The notes: generated by a model from the sequence alone, not told the origin. A stretch of 64,000 nt of DNA from Epiperipatus broadwayi (GCA_028023455.1 JAQFVV010012400.1:18035490-18099489), one strand, 5' to 3'. Positions 1-12,395 are shown, counted from the first letter of the stretch. A program made the numbers and translations.

Positions 1-330
1 AAGAAGAGATCGAAAACGCAATGTATGGGTAAGAGAACAAACAGGTGTTACTGACCTCATTGAAAAAATTAAAAGATTGAAGTGGAGTTGGGCTGGACAT
101 ATTGCTAGAAGAGATGATAATAGATGGACAATTGAAATTTTAAACTGGATTCCAAGAGATTGTAAAAGACCTAGAAGGAGACCACATGTAAGATGGATGG
201 ATGAAATAAGAAAATGTGTAGGGGTGATGTGGAGAAGAGAAGCTAAAGATCGGAGAAGATGGATTAAACTTGGAGAGACCTTCATCCTGCAGTGGATTGA
301 TAATGGTTGATAATGATGATGATGATGATG
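1..330 (+). mobile_element. LINE-A non-LTR retrotransposon, 3' end of ORF2
   Basis: The open frame at 77-310 ends a non-LTR retrotransposon polyprotein. Its hallmark is the short tail motif WAGHIARRDDNRW, then WIPRDCKRPRRRPHVRWMDE and a final W-I-D. This tail is common downstream of reverse transcriptase in arthropod LINEs often mis-annotated as craniofacial development protein 2 or endonuclease-reverse transcriptase. The frame is open from position 77, and the bases before it (1-76) read as the same protein. The window starts inside the element, so the reverse transcriptase lies off the left edge or is missing. The copy ends in TTGATAATGA followed by GAT repeats (about 305-330), the 3' microsatellite tail of this family. 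It is the best preserved of the five tails here. Confidence 0.8.
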
Positions 331-1160
331 AATATGCTTACAGTTAAGAACTCAAATTTTGCCTAATTTTTGTATTAGCATCCACTAATATATTATAAAA
401 TTTGATAAAAAAAATATTGGATATAAAATATCTTGCCTTCAATTCTTTTATAGTATTTAGCAGAAATAATATTTTTTTTTAGTTACGAGTATACTTTGAT
501 TAATGCTATAATCATTCCTTTTCTCTTAAATTGCTAATTGACACAATTTTATTTTTATTTCATTGTATTGTTCACACTTTGATCTGCTCATAAAAGTTAA
601 AATTAGATTGTTGTTTTTTCTCCAGAAAATAAGTGACCAGAAAGACCAATATTTCACAGTCCTTGTATCAATTTGTTTTACATGATTTCAGAATGTGTCA
701 TTCAACTTTTGGACTGTTATTCAATTTTTGTATAAAATATGTTTTAAAATGGTTACCAGTTTGGTTGTCATTGATTAGTCGCTAAAATCCATCTGAGGGC
801 ATTCTACCTAGTAAAAGCACATTAAAATGCCATTTACTAGGTATACCTATTACTAGGCTACATATATATGCTGTCAGTAATATTATACCGTAACATATAT
901 ACATATTTTGAGTTCTTTTTTTCGTGATCTTTATCTTTCGCAAAAAAAGTCACTCTTTGGCACCTTCAATAGGCTTAGCAGTTGCTACAAAACTTTCGCA
1001 ATTTACATTTCCAATATTTGTTTTCTTTTGGGATTGAACAAATGTTTATTTTAAAATTATTTAACTCGTTTCAATGGATGTGGTATTTGTTATTTTAAAT
1101 TTTAACATTGCAAACAACACTAAAGACATGGTCAATTGTAAAAATTTGGGGAAGGGTGTT
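331..1160. other. AT-rich stretch without recognised features
   Basis: I see no coding potential, tRNA-like sequence or convincing repeat here. It is AT-rich with homopolymer runs. Confidence 0.5.
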
Positions 1161-1167
1161 TTTAACC

Positions 1168-1281
1168 AGCTCTCCGGCGAAGTAACGTCATTCGCGAGAT
1201 TTTAGAGTAGAGATTTAGAAAATGGCCGCAAGTGAAATCAACATATTCATCAGGAGAGTGTTCCACTTGTTGTTAAATTAA
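1168..1281. promoter_or_regulatory. CpG-bearing promoter-like islet with a mini-ORF
   Basis: This short patch stands out from its AT-rich surroundings by several CpGs: CTCCGGCGAAG, AACGTCATTCGCGAGATTT, then AATGGCCGCAAG. Read on the minus strand it contains TCTCGCGA, the core of the TCTCGCGAGA promoter element described in animals, next to an ACGTCA half-CRE. On the + strand an ATG with A at -3 and G at +4 (1222) opens a frame of only 19 codons (MAASEINIFIRR..., stop at 1279-1281). It could be a promoter and first exon, or an unrelated GC patch. No transcript evidence is visible, so the call is tentative. Confidence 0.25.
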
Positions 1282-1285
1282 AATC

Positions 1286-1745
1286 TTTTGAATGTGATTA
1301 TTGTAATTGTATGCAATAGTTATATTTTGTGTTTGTTTCTGAAAAAAAAATTTTCAGTCCAAAAATTTTTTACTATTATTTCTTGAAATATTGACGAGTG
1401 AAATTTTTTTCGTTTGTTCACTAAATAAATGTTTTGTCTAAGTTAGAACAAATGTAAAATCATTTTTGGGTTTCTAGTTAATTAAAAAATCGATCGATAT
1501 AGTTCAAAAATGGGGGGGGGGGAATCAAATTACAAGCAGATTTTTTTTTAAAAAACAAATCAAATATTACTTTTATTTCAAACAACTACAATTAAAAACA
1601 GATTTGCCTAAAATGTTTGTTTTTTGGGGGGGTTAAAAAATATCAAATTAAAAACACATTTAAAAAAAATATATATTTTTACTTAAAAGAAATGAAAACA
1701 GTTTTTTTTATATATATAAAAATGTTTACTTTTATTTAAAACAAA
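1286..1745. other. Low-complexity AT-rich stretch
   Basis: Poly-A, poly-T and poly-G runs (for example a G run near 1512-1521) and ATATAT tracts. No gene is visible. Confidence 0.5.
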
Positions 1746-1754
1746 AAAAAAGTT

Positions 1755-2025
1755 GTATTCAATCGTGGGCCCATGAGAAAAAAATTTGGCTAGAAAATGT
1801 TAGATTGAATCGTGCGCGTGGTAGGAAATGTTATATTGAATCCTAAAATGGAAAAACATATTTAACAAAAAAAAGCTTCGTTTTTATTTTAATTTAAAAA
1901 AAAAAGGTTATATAGAATTATGCTAGAATATGTTAGAAGAATGAATCGTTCCTTTTTTTTTAATGCTACAATATGTTAGATTGAAACGCATGCCAGGGAA
2001 TGTTGTATTGAATCGTTTTTGTTTA
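1755..2025. repeat. Degenerate tandem repeat, AATGTTAGATTGAATCGT unit
   Basis: A core resembling GAATATGTTAGATTGAATCG recurs about six times at irregular spacing: near 1757, 1793, 1826, 1924, 1968 and 2000. The copies are separated by poly-A or poly-T runs. This is a decayed minisatellite, not coding. Confidence 0.55.
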
Positions 2026-2097
2026 GAAACAGCACCATCAAGTGGGATATGGTGACTATTCAACGACAACCAAAAGTTTTTTTAAAAATCTACTTCT

Positions 2098-2272
2098 ATG
2101 CACTTGAATTCAATGCTTTTATAATCTGATTTTATTTCACTAACAGTTTCAACTGATCCACAGTCTTCATCAAAACTTTTTTTTAATGTATTCTCTGATA
2201 AAGATTATGGATCAATTAAAACTATTAATGAAATAAAATCAAAGATTTTTAAAAGCATTGTATTCAAGTGCA
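2098..2272. repeat. Inverted repeat, hairpin with about 70-bp arms
   Basis: ATGCACTTGAATTCAATGC at the left (2098 onward) is answered by the reverse complement of GCATTGTATTCAAGTGCAT at the right (ending 2272). Complementarity continues inward through TTTATTTCACTAACAGTTTC and TGATCCA to about 2174 and 2195. The short spacer and long imperfect arms suggest a small foldback MITE or an inverted duplication. Confidence 0.65.
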
Positions 2273-4035
2273 TAATTTTTTAATTTTTTTTAAATAAAGA
2301 TAAAACAATGTAAAAAAAACAATTAGAATTTTTTTTATAAAATATGTTAATATAGATAAATAATATTCAGTAGGTTTATTTTATTTTTATAATACAATAA
2401 TACATATATAAAAAAAACTAAATTTTTAAATATTGCTTACTTTAAGAATTCTTATTCCATTTTGATTTCACCAGCCTTTTACTTTTTGGAATTAAGATTG
2501 TTAATGAAAATAGCTGAGTATTTTTCATAAAGAATGAAACTACAAGGCTTACAAAGATGAACAAAGCACAATTCATCAAAATAAAAACATCAATTACATA
2601 TTCAAAGTTAAAAACTATTATGGAATTGTTCTGGATTAAGCAATGATGGTGAAGCACATTTTTTAGTTTGGCTCATTGAATTTAAATTTTTGTTATAAAT
2701 TTTTTTCTTGAGCACTAATAAATATTTTTTCAGTATTACTTGATAAGTTTTAGACTTGCTTTTTATTTTTGTAATCAGAAGTTTGATGCACTCCATTTAA
2801 TCCCACAATGCACCATGTTTCTGGTATTTTGCTTGCCCATTCCGGAAATAAATACAGCTCCATACTCGCTCTATAAAAAAAAAAAAAAAGACATATTCAA
2901 ACAGATGAACACCTTGTACTAAAATAATAGTTTGTAATACCCCACTCCCTCATTTTTTTCCTTCAAAGTTAAAGATATTAATAATTTCTAGATTACCTAA
3001 ACTCTAAATTTTATATATATATGCTGCATAAAAATTTGATTTAATAAAAATTTTCCGTAAAACAAAGCAAAAAAAACAAAAAAAAATATTTGTAGATAGT
3101 TAAGCAAGTTATATATACTGTAAAATTCATAAATTTTTTTGTCAAAATCAAAAACTTTGTCTTTATCTACTATGAAGATTGAAAATATGTAATACAAATC
3201 CATAGTATCACTAAAATACTGAAGATTTAAATTGTAAACACCTATTATAATCAATAAGTATTTAAGAAATGAATATGTTTTACTTGAAAATTATTGAAGA
3301 CCTTTGGGAAGGTATAAGATAAAATTATTCAATTTACAGTAGATATAAATAGTAATAAAAAATATAAAATCAAACAAAGTTTGTAAATATAAGTTAAACA
3401 TTTCACAATATTAATGATTTCTATGAAGAAAATATTGTATTTAGTAAATATTATAAATGTTTGCCATAACTATCGCAAGTCAAAAATTTTCTTACTTCTA
3501 AGCTAAATCTTTCATAAGCTCTTTTTTTTAAAAATAAATAAATAATAATAATGATTTTACAAACGTCTTGAACTTATTCTGTTAGATCAGCTAATTTTTG
3601 AAAACACATCTTAGTTTTAATATCCTGCTGAGATTACCATAGTCCATCAATTACCTGTTTCCTTGATTATTATTTTTTGTTATTTATCCAGCTAATATCT
3701 ATTTTTTTACTTTTTAAATAAAAATGGTTAACCTGTATTACATTCTATTACTTTGTATGAATGAAAAAGATCTAAAGATATATTCATACTTTTGAACTGT
3801 GAGCCAGAGAAGATGTTTGAAAATTTCATAGTTGCAAAGTAAACAAATGACTAATTGAAATTGTTTTATTTTAATCAAACTATGAGATATATTTAGTTTA
3901 TTAGAAAAAAATATATAATATTAGAAAAATTTGGCAATAAAAAAAGAATTAGTTGTGTGGAGGATGAGAGGTCTGACTTATAGTTAATATGTCTTTGAAT
4001 AGACTGAAAAATCAAACACATATTAAGTCATTCTA
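2273..4035. other. AT-rich stretch without recognised features
   Basis: No open frame with protein-like composition and no recognisable repeat. The short frames here are K/I/N/F-rich translations of AT-rich DNA. Confidence 0.5.
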
Positions 4036-4039
4036 TAGA

Positions 4040-4365
4040 AATGTTATTTATTAGGTCAACATGAGTGTGACAAGAATCTCAGCCTCAGGATGGCCTTTCA
4101 GCGTTCCATCTTCAGATTTTCAATTGGATGGACAGTTGAAGAGTTGTAGTGAGGAGTAGATTGAAGCCTGTCCATTAAAGTATGAAGATTGGCTATCTTA
4201 ATGTATATCTGAGCACTTATGGCATATATGTGTGGAGATGGTAATCTGGACCAACTGATGATTGCTGGTTTAGCATGAAATATGTATATTGGTGATTATT
4301 TATCTTTTTGACATCAGAGTGGAGAGTGGTGGGTGGTGTGAAAGTCTGTGCTCATATACCTTATA
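4040..4365 (+). repeat. Family-A interspersed repeat, single copy
   Basis: This segment aligns along its length with 57560-57905. Shared landmarks in order are GTCAACATG, CATCTTCAGATTTTCA, GATTGAAGCCTGTCCATTAA, AGTATGAAGATTGGCTATCT, GATCTGGACCAACTGATGA-like sequence and GTGTGAAAGTCTGTGCTCAT. The right end resembles a tRNA B-box region (compare the GGGTTCATATCC-type sequence of the other copies). It is richer in GC than its surroundings and is not coding. Confidence 0.6.
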
Positions 4366-5401
4366 TATTACATATATAGACACAGGTATATAATAAGCCT
4401 GTGTTTCAGTTATTATAAGATAGTAGTAATTTTACTGCCCTCAGTAATAATAATAATAATAGTAAAATCAACAATTTCATTTTTTGTAATCAAATTCTTT
4501 TGTAATAGTTTATTTTATTCTTGAATTCAAAGTTTATGTTCTATGATTTACAATCATAAGATGAAACAGTATGTTATATTGACTGAAAACTGTCTTTGTA
4601 AACAGAACATGGTTTCTTTAAATGTAATATTAAATGCAAGAAGTGCTCTGCATGATTCATTGCATTGATAGACTGGCAGATTCAAGATCTCCATGGATTA
4701 TGATTTCAGCCTTCTTATAACCTGTGCTTGAATTTTTTATGGACGTCTGAGTAACATTCCAATAAAGAAATGTTATTTAGTGCAAGAATAAATCCCAAAT
4801 ACTTTTATTTCTTTTACTTCATTGGTGGATTATTGTTTTAAAAAAATATTAATAATATAGAAGGCCTATATGGGTTAGTTGTTTGATTGTAACAATCTAT
4901 TACTTAGTTAACTTAATCTCCTTTGGTATAGATAAGTGACTTTGCTTAGTATGAAGTTTTTCAGCTTAATTAAAATATAGTTTGATATATCAATCAGTCC
5001 ATAAAATTAAATTTTGTAATAATTCTATTTGATCTTTAAAATGATTGCAAATTTACTTTGTGACTGATTTGAATAACACAAACTTATACATATGTTTTAA
5101 AAATGAAATTATGTTATTTGAAACATAAGCTTCATAAAATCTAATTGGTTAATATTTTTGTATCAATATTTTCTACACTAAGATACAAAATATTTTTCTA
5201 GAAGAATGATATCTTAATGATTAATAAGTAAGATGTAAGTAGTATCACTAACATACAATAATAATAGTTTAATAGGTATAATCTGGATGTTAAAAATGTG
5301 AAGTTGAAAAATTTAAAGTTTCAACTGGATTTGAATCTTAAGCTATAAATCTTGGGTCATGGACATGATAGAAAGGCATACTAATTGCATTATCTTGACA
5401 C

Positions 5402-5432
<31 letters not shown>

Positions 5433-5555
5433 TACAATTTAAGTTAAAAGTGTCATATTGTCTTCATAATTTTGATTCTATATACTTCAGATAAATACAT
5501 TAATGATTATCACTAATCATTTATTAAGTTAGAATAACAGAAGTAAATCAGAAGT
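4366..5555. other. AT-rich stretch with a TA/TG microsatellite
   Basis: Contains a compound (TA)n(TG)n microsatellite at about 5402-5433 and an imperfect AATAAT run near 4447. Otherwise I recognise nothing. Confidence 0.5.
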
Positions 5556-5559
5556 GTAA

Positions 5560-5855
5560 TATGTGGGTGAAAGAACAAATGTATACCACTGACATTAGTG
5601 AAAGAACTAAGAGGCTGAAATGGAGTTGGGTAGAATATTTTTTTAGAAGAGATGATAATACCCAGATAGTTGAAATTCTTAAATAGATCCCAAGAGTTTA
5701 TAAAACACTTATAAAAAATCATATGATATAGATATCTGAAATAATAAAGCTTGATAGTGAGTTGTGGAGAAAAGAAGCTATGTTTATGAGAAACTCGATT
5801 AAACTTAGACCTTTATTCTGAAGTATATTGATAATGATAGAAAATGATGATGTTG
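5560..5855 (+). mobile_element. LINE-A 3' fragment, decayed
   Basis: A degenerate copy of the tail at 1-330. The translation retains ERTKRLKWSWVEYF and RRDDNTQIVEIL, then hits stops and substitutions. The end retains TTGATAATGATAGAAAATGATGATG, matching the family's GAT tail. It lacks reverse transcriptase sequence, so it is 5' truncated as usual for LINE insertions. Confidence 0.7.
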
Positions 5856-7180
5856 TTACTAACAACAATTTTCACAGATAAACTTTTACAAATAAAAATA
5901 AGTAATCATCATAAGTATTAGCCAAAAAATAATATTTATATATATATTAAAATGGTTATGTGGCTTGTGGCATACAACAATGTAGTAGTGTGTGTCCACA
6001 TGTAAGTAAAAGTAAAAATAAACAGACAAAAAATTGTGTAGATATTTTTTATATTACACTGGAATAATTAAGGATTAAATAATAATTTTGAATCTAAAAA
6101 AAAATATTATAAATTAAACATTTAAAAAGATTAATTAATATTTTATTAATTCTGATTTTTAAATTAAAATAAGCATTTTTATGTTACAATAGATATATTA
6201 GTAATTATAAAATTCCACTATCTATTTTGATTAGATCAATAAATTCTTTTTTAATTTATGCTTATATAACATACTTTGACAAAAATTCTACAAAGTTGTT
6301 TTTGAAAGGATTAAAGTGAATTGAAAAGAATCATTAATTTTTTTCAATCAAGATAAAGAAAACTTATTTTTAATTACTGTGGTTTTTTAAAAATTTCATC
6401 TTGATTATAAAAAGGTTGAAAAAAAGATTAGACTTTTACAGATTATAATTGCATGATGACCAGCTACTGCTGCTAGTGTAACAATGGATGAGTTTTGATT
6501 CACATGGAGGCCAGGACCAGTTTTTCTGTGGTTCATTAGCCCATATATATTGTGTACTAGCAGGATGCCTGAAGTCTATCAAATTCTAGACTAAATGGAG
6601 TGACTGTATGTATGCCAACAGTTACTAGATTATACCTTTCCCAAAGATGACAATAAGCCAGTCTACTGTTTTAGAAGGGACCATACTTACCCAGAGATTC
6701 CATCAGCTTGCTAAAGTAGTTTATATATATTTTTTCTATATGCAGAGAAGCATAGAAAGGTACTGTGTCAGATATATATATATGGTCAGCTGGTGAACAG
6801 AATGTGCTATATATTGAGAATGATATATTAAATAATTTTCTGAAAATGACAGCTAAAATTTCTAATTAACAAATTTTAAAAGTAAATAACTTTTGTCAAC
6901 TAAAATAAAACAATGAAAGAAACATAATAAATGGCATTTGTGTTTAGAAGATTATTTGTTCCTGATATTGCTAAAGAAAAACAAAAAAGAGAGAGAAAAA
7001 CCTTTAGGATTTTTTTTTAAATATTGAAAATGAGGCCACAAGAACCTGAATTTTAAATGAAATTTTCCAAATGATAGTAGCTTTTTTAAAGAAAAACTTT
7101 TACTTACCATAAAAAAGAGACTAATTAATAGCTTTAATTCAGATTATCTATATTTTGTATATACACACATGCATGTTCAC
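5856..7180. other. AT-rich stretch with one more complex block
   Basis: Mostly AT-rich, but 6440-6720 has more balanced composition (CCAGCTACTGCTGC, GGAGGCCAGGACCAG) and may be an unclassified interspersed repeat. No protein is recognisable in it. Confidence 0.4.
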
Positions 7181-7182
7181 TT

Positions 7183-7387
7183 ATGTATTATTAAAAAATG
7201 AATTGAATTTTATTATTAGTTTATCACAATTCTGATATATAATTTTAGTTTATGCAGCAGGTTTGTGCTTATGTAGATGAGTGTCATGTAGACACATATA
7301 TGTTAAAATTAATCATACTTTATGAATTATTAAAATGAATTATTGAATTTTATTATTAGTTTATCACAATTCTGATATATAATTTAT
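7183..7387 (+). repeat. Short direct duplication, about 60 bp units
   Basis: A unit containing GAATTTTATTATTAGTTTAT followed by CACAATTCTGATATATAATTT occurs at about 7200-7248 and again at about 7345-7387. The copies are almost identical and 139-142 bp apart, indicating a recent local duplication. Confidence 0.75.
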
Positions 7388-7389
7388 TT

Positions 7390-9010
7390 TTTAAACAGGC
7401 ACATCTGCATGCTAATATATAGATGTTTTATGTAAACCTATTGAGATATTTGTAAATCATAATGTGATAGCTTATTTCTTTTTGTATTAATCAAAATCAG
7501 AATGCTGAATATATATTTATAACATAGTCAGCAGATCTTAATTTTATTTTATTGTTTCTAATTAATAAATTTATATTTCATTGTTAAAGTTATTTCAATG
7601 AATTTACTCAATCCTAAAATAGTTTTAGAATATTATGTGTTTGTATTATATCGCTTGTTCACAGTAACAATTATAGAGGATTCACACATAACAGTCAGTT
7701 ATATAAAAGGGGTTTATATTTAATGTTTATGGACTTCCAGTTGATGATGATTTCATTACTTCTGTAATGCTGGATGGCACAAATGGGATATCCTTTAAAT
7801 TCCATGCATCATTTTTTATTTTAATTATTTATTTAGAAATTAAGTTTATAGTTGGCCAGTACATTAATGGTAATAAGTGGTCATAGCATTGATGATGATC
7901 AGCATTTTTAGTATCCCAGAATTATGTTTTTTAATTGCTATATTCTTATGGATTACACTTAAGTTTGTGCATCCAAAAATTATTATTTAAATAATCTGTC
8001 CTAAGTTGGCAATGGCTAAATAATTAACATGGTCTATAGTAAATCCATTTCAAATCCAGTTACAAGACTGACTATTGAGTTTTATTGTTGATTATTCCTG
8101 ATGATGAATTATTGATTTTGGGTAATGCTGGTGAACTTATAGTTAACATAGCTTATTTCTTGCTGATCTCTCATGCTCATTATATTACTTGTATGTTTAA
8201 ATTTGAGTCTTTGGCTTTGCAGTTGATGATGATAATTTTTTATTACCCCAGGTTCACTTTAATTCTTCATACCATTACAATATATATATATTTGCATTGG
8301 TTATATAAACCAATCTATGAAGCACAAGCACAGCTGATTCTGTAGTCAGACTGCTTGCTGAGTTTTTTTAAAAACTTCTTCAGTAACAAGACATTTTTTA
8401 AAAAAAAAAAACTTACCTGATTATAGCTCTCTGTTGTAGTTCATCTTCAGTTATATTCTTTCAGTGAAAGTAATTAATAATAAATCCTTTTCAAATTGTT
8501 TCTGAGATTAGTTTCATTAAGTAAATAGGTTTTGTTTTTTTTTGCCTTAGAAAACTTATCAATCATTTCACATATTCAATCCAACAAAGATGTTCTCTTG
8601 TAACTATAGATTCAGTATCATCATATTTATAAGCTCTTTTTGTCTTTTGATTCATCCAACATATTTTCTGTTTTTATGTTATCATGGTAGAGACTCTTGT
8701 CTCATTTTCATAGAATAAATTTGGCAGAATAATGACCCTGGGTATAATTTAGTTGAAGTAATTATATTACCAAGATGAAATTCTTTATATTTTGAGTTGT
8801 TACAATCAGTGACAATATATTGGGCTCTCTCTATGTTGAATTTTAATAAGCTGTTTTTCTACATGAAAAGCAAGAGATATTTAAACTAATCCATATTCTT
8901 AAATTGACAATCGTCCATATCAAAGATTAATAACTGGTTGATAAAGCAATTGAATTTTAAACATTAATCAAAACAAATTCTTTGTGGATTGCATTTAAAA
9001 CATTAAAAAT
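7390..9010. other. AT-rich stretch without recognised genes
   Basis: A frame at 8085-8345 is open but hydrophobic, low-complexity and unlike any protein I know. The phrase GTTGATGATGAT recurs near 7740 and 8222, which hints at an old repeat but is too weak to define. Confidence 0.4.
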
Positions 9011-9020
9011 ATGAAATCAG

Positions 9021-9076
9021 TACAGTGATAGAGTGATGAATTTGATAGCTAAATATTTATGGATTAAAGCCCAACA
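9021..9076 (+). repeat. tRNA-like SINE remnant
   Basis: AGTGATAGAGTGATGAATTTG resembles a tRNA A box, followed about 35 bp later by TGGATTAAAGCCC, a weak B box. The same arrangement occurs at 34585. This is a decayed promoter region of a tRNA-derived SINE, not a functional tRNA. Confidence 0.35.
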
Positions 9077-9600
9077 TACCATCTAGTCTGAACAACTAAC
9101 CATTTGATCATTATTGATTCGAATTTAAAATTCTTATATCGGTCTTGATACCTGCTTCATGAAATCACCTATTTGTGTTTAAACATTTTATAAACAAACA
9201 ATATAAAATAAAAAATAAAGTTGAAACTAGTACACCTATTTGTATAGTGCAAGCTTTCATTTCAAATGCATTAGACTGTATTCTCATACTAATGTATAGC
9301 AGATTTACAATATGAAAAAACGTTCATAGACAATCAATAAATTTTTGAACATCATCACATTATGATAGAATGATTATTAATGAAGATCTTCTATCTATAA
9401 ATATTTTTTATAGTACTGATTTTTGCCATTACCATTATTCAATAATCTTATTTCATTGATAATAGTGCTGTTTTTGTCACTGTTCATCAACAATCTTTAG
9501 AATTGCTATTTATAATTAGATATTGCTTTCTAAATGTTCTATTAAGATTTCCTCTTCTTTAGGCTTACACAAATTGTTAAAAGAAAAACCTATTTTTTAT

Positions 9601-10222
9601 ACACAATAGTGCCACCTAGTGCAAGCTTTAATAATCAGTAAATGCGAGAAAGTTATGCATAATAATCTCTATCCAGTGCTTCCCATTGAATATTTCTAGC
9701 CTAGTTTCTAGTTTATGGCTTTCATCAGTGCAGACTTGGCTCTGGAGCAGGACACAGTTGGATGTACCATCTCTCCAATACTCAACTTTCATCTTTATGT
9801 GTAACTATAAAGTTATCAATCCAAACTAAAAAATATGCTAATGTTTTCAATCTAAGATAATTTTTTTGTGTAGTCATATAGATCTGAAAACAAAACCCAA
9901 AGACATCAAAATATATAGATACTGAATTGTTTTCAGTTTTATATGATTATACTGCCAGATTATCTTGGATTGAAAACATTAGTTTGTTTTTGTTTGGAGA
10001 TAATAGCTTTATACTTAAGCAAAAAGGTGAAAGGTAACTGCTATAAAGATGGTGCATTAGATTCAAAGATCCAGGTGTACTATTCTCAGATCTAAGGCTC
10101 ATCACCATTATTTAGAAATTAGTCTGGAAGTATTGGATGGAGAGTATTGGATAAGGATTGTAATACACAACCTTCTAGCATCTATTGATTATTAGAGCTT
10201 GCATTATGTGATACTATTATGG
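9601..10222. repeat. Family-B foldback element with about 290-bp arms
   Basis: The two halves are reverse complements over nearly the whole length. The outer end ATAGTGCCACCTAGTGCAAG faces CTTGCATTATGTGATACTAT, and the inner CTAATGTTTTCAATCTAAG faces CTTGGATTGAAAACATTAG. The left arm is about 9601-9893 and the right about 9930-10222. The arms match the Family-B repeats at 53463-53674 and 54918-55128. It has no coding capacity. The structure is that of a foldback or long-TIR MITE. Confidence 0.75.
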
Positions 10223-11080
10223 TGGGGGGATTGCTACTGTTTTTACTAAATGTTATGATTTGTGACAACTTGGAAGTTGTATAATATTTTTCTCATATCT
10301 TTTTTTTTTCTGTCTACTTCAATTCCAGCAACTTTTGCTGTTCAAAAAAAATATAATGAACTAAACTGCTTACTAACGTATATATAAAAAAGTTCTTCTG
10401 GTATAATAGATTAATACTGTCATCTATCTTGCTCATGACTGAATTTTTGTTTGGAATTTGATTTTTTTTTTTTTCAGATAACTGAAAATTTTCAAACAAG
10501 TGTATTTTTTTTCTCTCAAAGCTATCTCATTGCAATTAATTTAGCTAATCAATTTTTCATCAATACGTGAATAATTTTAAATGGTAAAAAAGTAGAAATT
10601 TTCTAAAATCCTCACCAACTGACATTTGATTATACTGATGAAAATAACTTCTTCCTGATCTTTTTGGAAGGGATTCAGAAGAGACTTTACTTCGTGATGG
10701 TCAGTTCAAGATTATTTTATCTTCACAATAATATTTGATCCAGATCTAATTCATTCATGGCAGGGTGAGAGGAAATCAGATTAATAATAAAATGAGAGCT
10801 CAGGATATCGTGTGATATTCTAGATTGAGTTTTGATCTATGAAACTTTAATCTTCAATTCTGTTATTCTACTACTGTACTAATCTGCACAGTAATCATTT
10901 CTAATACTTATATGAATAAAGTAGGAAAGATATATTAATGCTAGTGACAATTTGATCCCACTTCATGCATAATTTTTAATTTGCATTAAAGAAAACAGAC
11001 TACTCTACATACTACATTGAAGATTTTAGAGTAAACAAAATGGCATACACATGATCATTTAGAAGGTGAATAGTCTTGAT
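10223..11080. other. AT-rich stretch without recognised features
   Basis: No coding or repeat signal stands out. Confidence 0.45.
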
Positions 11081-11084
11081 GTTT

Positions 11085-11878
11085 TCTATAGTAATAATTT
11101 TAACCAACTTCAAAAACCACTTGGATTTAAAAGTGTTTTTAGCACAATAAATCATACTGAGAGAAATTATAGAAAGGCCCGATGAATATATGTTGCCATT
11201 ATGCTTTAAGTTTATAGATTATGAAAAATCATTTGATTTTATGTAGTTTCTATAATAATTAGCATTCAGTCATCAACATATGAACCAGGATGTTATTTAT
11301 ATTCTGAAGAAAATTTATCAAATGCTATAGAAATAATTAGATTATATGGCAATACTATGATTAAAATTGATACGGGTGGGCAACAGGATAATTCTATATC
11401 TCCAAAATTACAGTAGCTTTACAAAAAGTATTTTGTGGATTAAAATAGGAAACTAAGAGTGTAAGGTAAATGGAGATTTAAATGATCTAAATTTTCCAGA
11501 TGATGTAATTGTTTTTTGTAAATAATACTTCAAAGCTTCAAGAAATGTTGCAAGGAGTCATCATATAAAAATAACCAAATAGACCAAAGATAAATGCTAT
11601 AAAGATTAAAGTAATGTTTGATGGGTTTACTAAAAAAAATTACCGATTTAAAAATCATAAATTACAACAAGTTAACAGCTTTGGTCAAATTATGAAATTA
11701 ATCATAGAATTTAACTTGAATGGTTTGATAGAAATAATATTAAAAGACATATGCCTATTTGTTTGAAAAGGAAGATTTTTAATAGACGTGTTTTAACAAA
11801 TCTTATTTAGGCTTTGATATTAACAGAAGAGCAATCAATAGAGAGACTTCAAACCACTCAAAGAAATATGGAAAGAGA
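11085..11878 (+). mobile_element. LINE-A reverse transcriptase fragment, decayed
   Basis: Frame-shifted translation recovers reverse transcriptase pieces in the same order as the antisense copy at 49121-49675. These are QPLGFKSVFSTINHTE (compare [14 protein letters not shown]), FKFIDYEKSFDF (the (Y/F)KKAFDS region) and QQDNSISPKL (the QGDSISP-type motif), then RLQTTQRNMERD near the linker to the C-terminal tail. Stops and frameshifts are frequent, so this copy is dead. It belongs with the tail at 12396-12760, from which it is split by about 515 bp of unrelated sequence. Confidence 0.7.
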
Positions 11879-12395
11879 TTATGATGTCTGGATAAGTGTA
11901 GCATTGTGTGTGCATGCATATATGTAAGCTTTATTGCTTTTGTAAATAAAGTTCATATATTTGTTGTAATTATATTCAGACAGGAAACAAATAAAATTCC
12001 CCCAAATTGTAAACACTCAAGAAAATTTACATATGCAAAGCATACATTTTATGCAGAATATATGAGTGACATAAAACTTCAGAAATTTGTCCATTCTGTG
12101 TATGAGTAGAAAATAGAAAAGGAAGCCCACAGAAATGCTCACAATGAATAACTGAACATGTGTGAGAAGCTTATGACACTCCTTAAGAATAATAATTCTG
12201 TACTTAAAGATGGTCTGATTCATTGCTAAGAAGATTAGTCAACATGTTTACATATCTTCTATTAATGCTTATTTGTTTTCACTTGAGTTAATAAACTCAT
12301 GTAAATTTAAATTTTTGTAGTGAATTTTACTATATTAATTTTTGTGATGCATATTCAATTAGTATTGTCAATAAAATCCTGAGTATATAGCAGAG
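11879..12395. other. Unclassified insert inside the LINE-A copy
   Basis: LINE-A homology stops after MERD (about 11878) and resumes at NMIGVTRRNQKVN (about 12396), residues expected to be nearly adjacent. The intervening sequence has mixed composition and two short overlapping frames, but no terminal repeats or protein that I recognise. It may be a small element or a rearrangement. Confidence 0.45.

Noticed and set aside
8085-8345. 86-codon frame as a membrane protein gene
   Set aside because: Hydrophobic residues follow from AT-rich, T-biased DNA. There is no splice context, repeat support or recognisable family.
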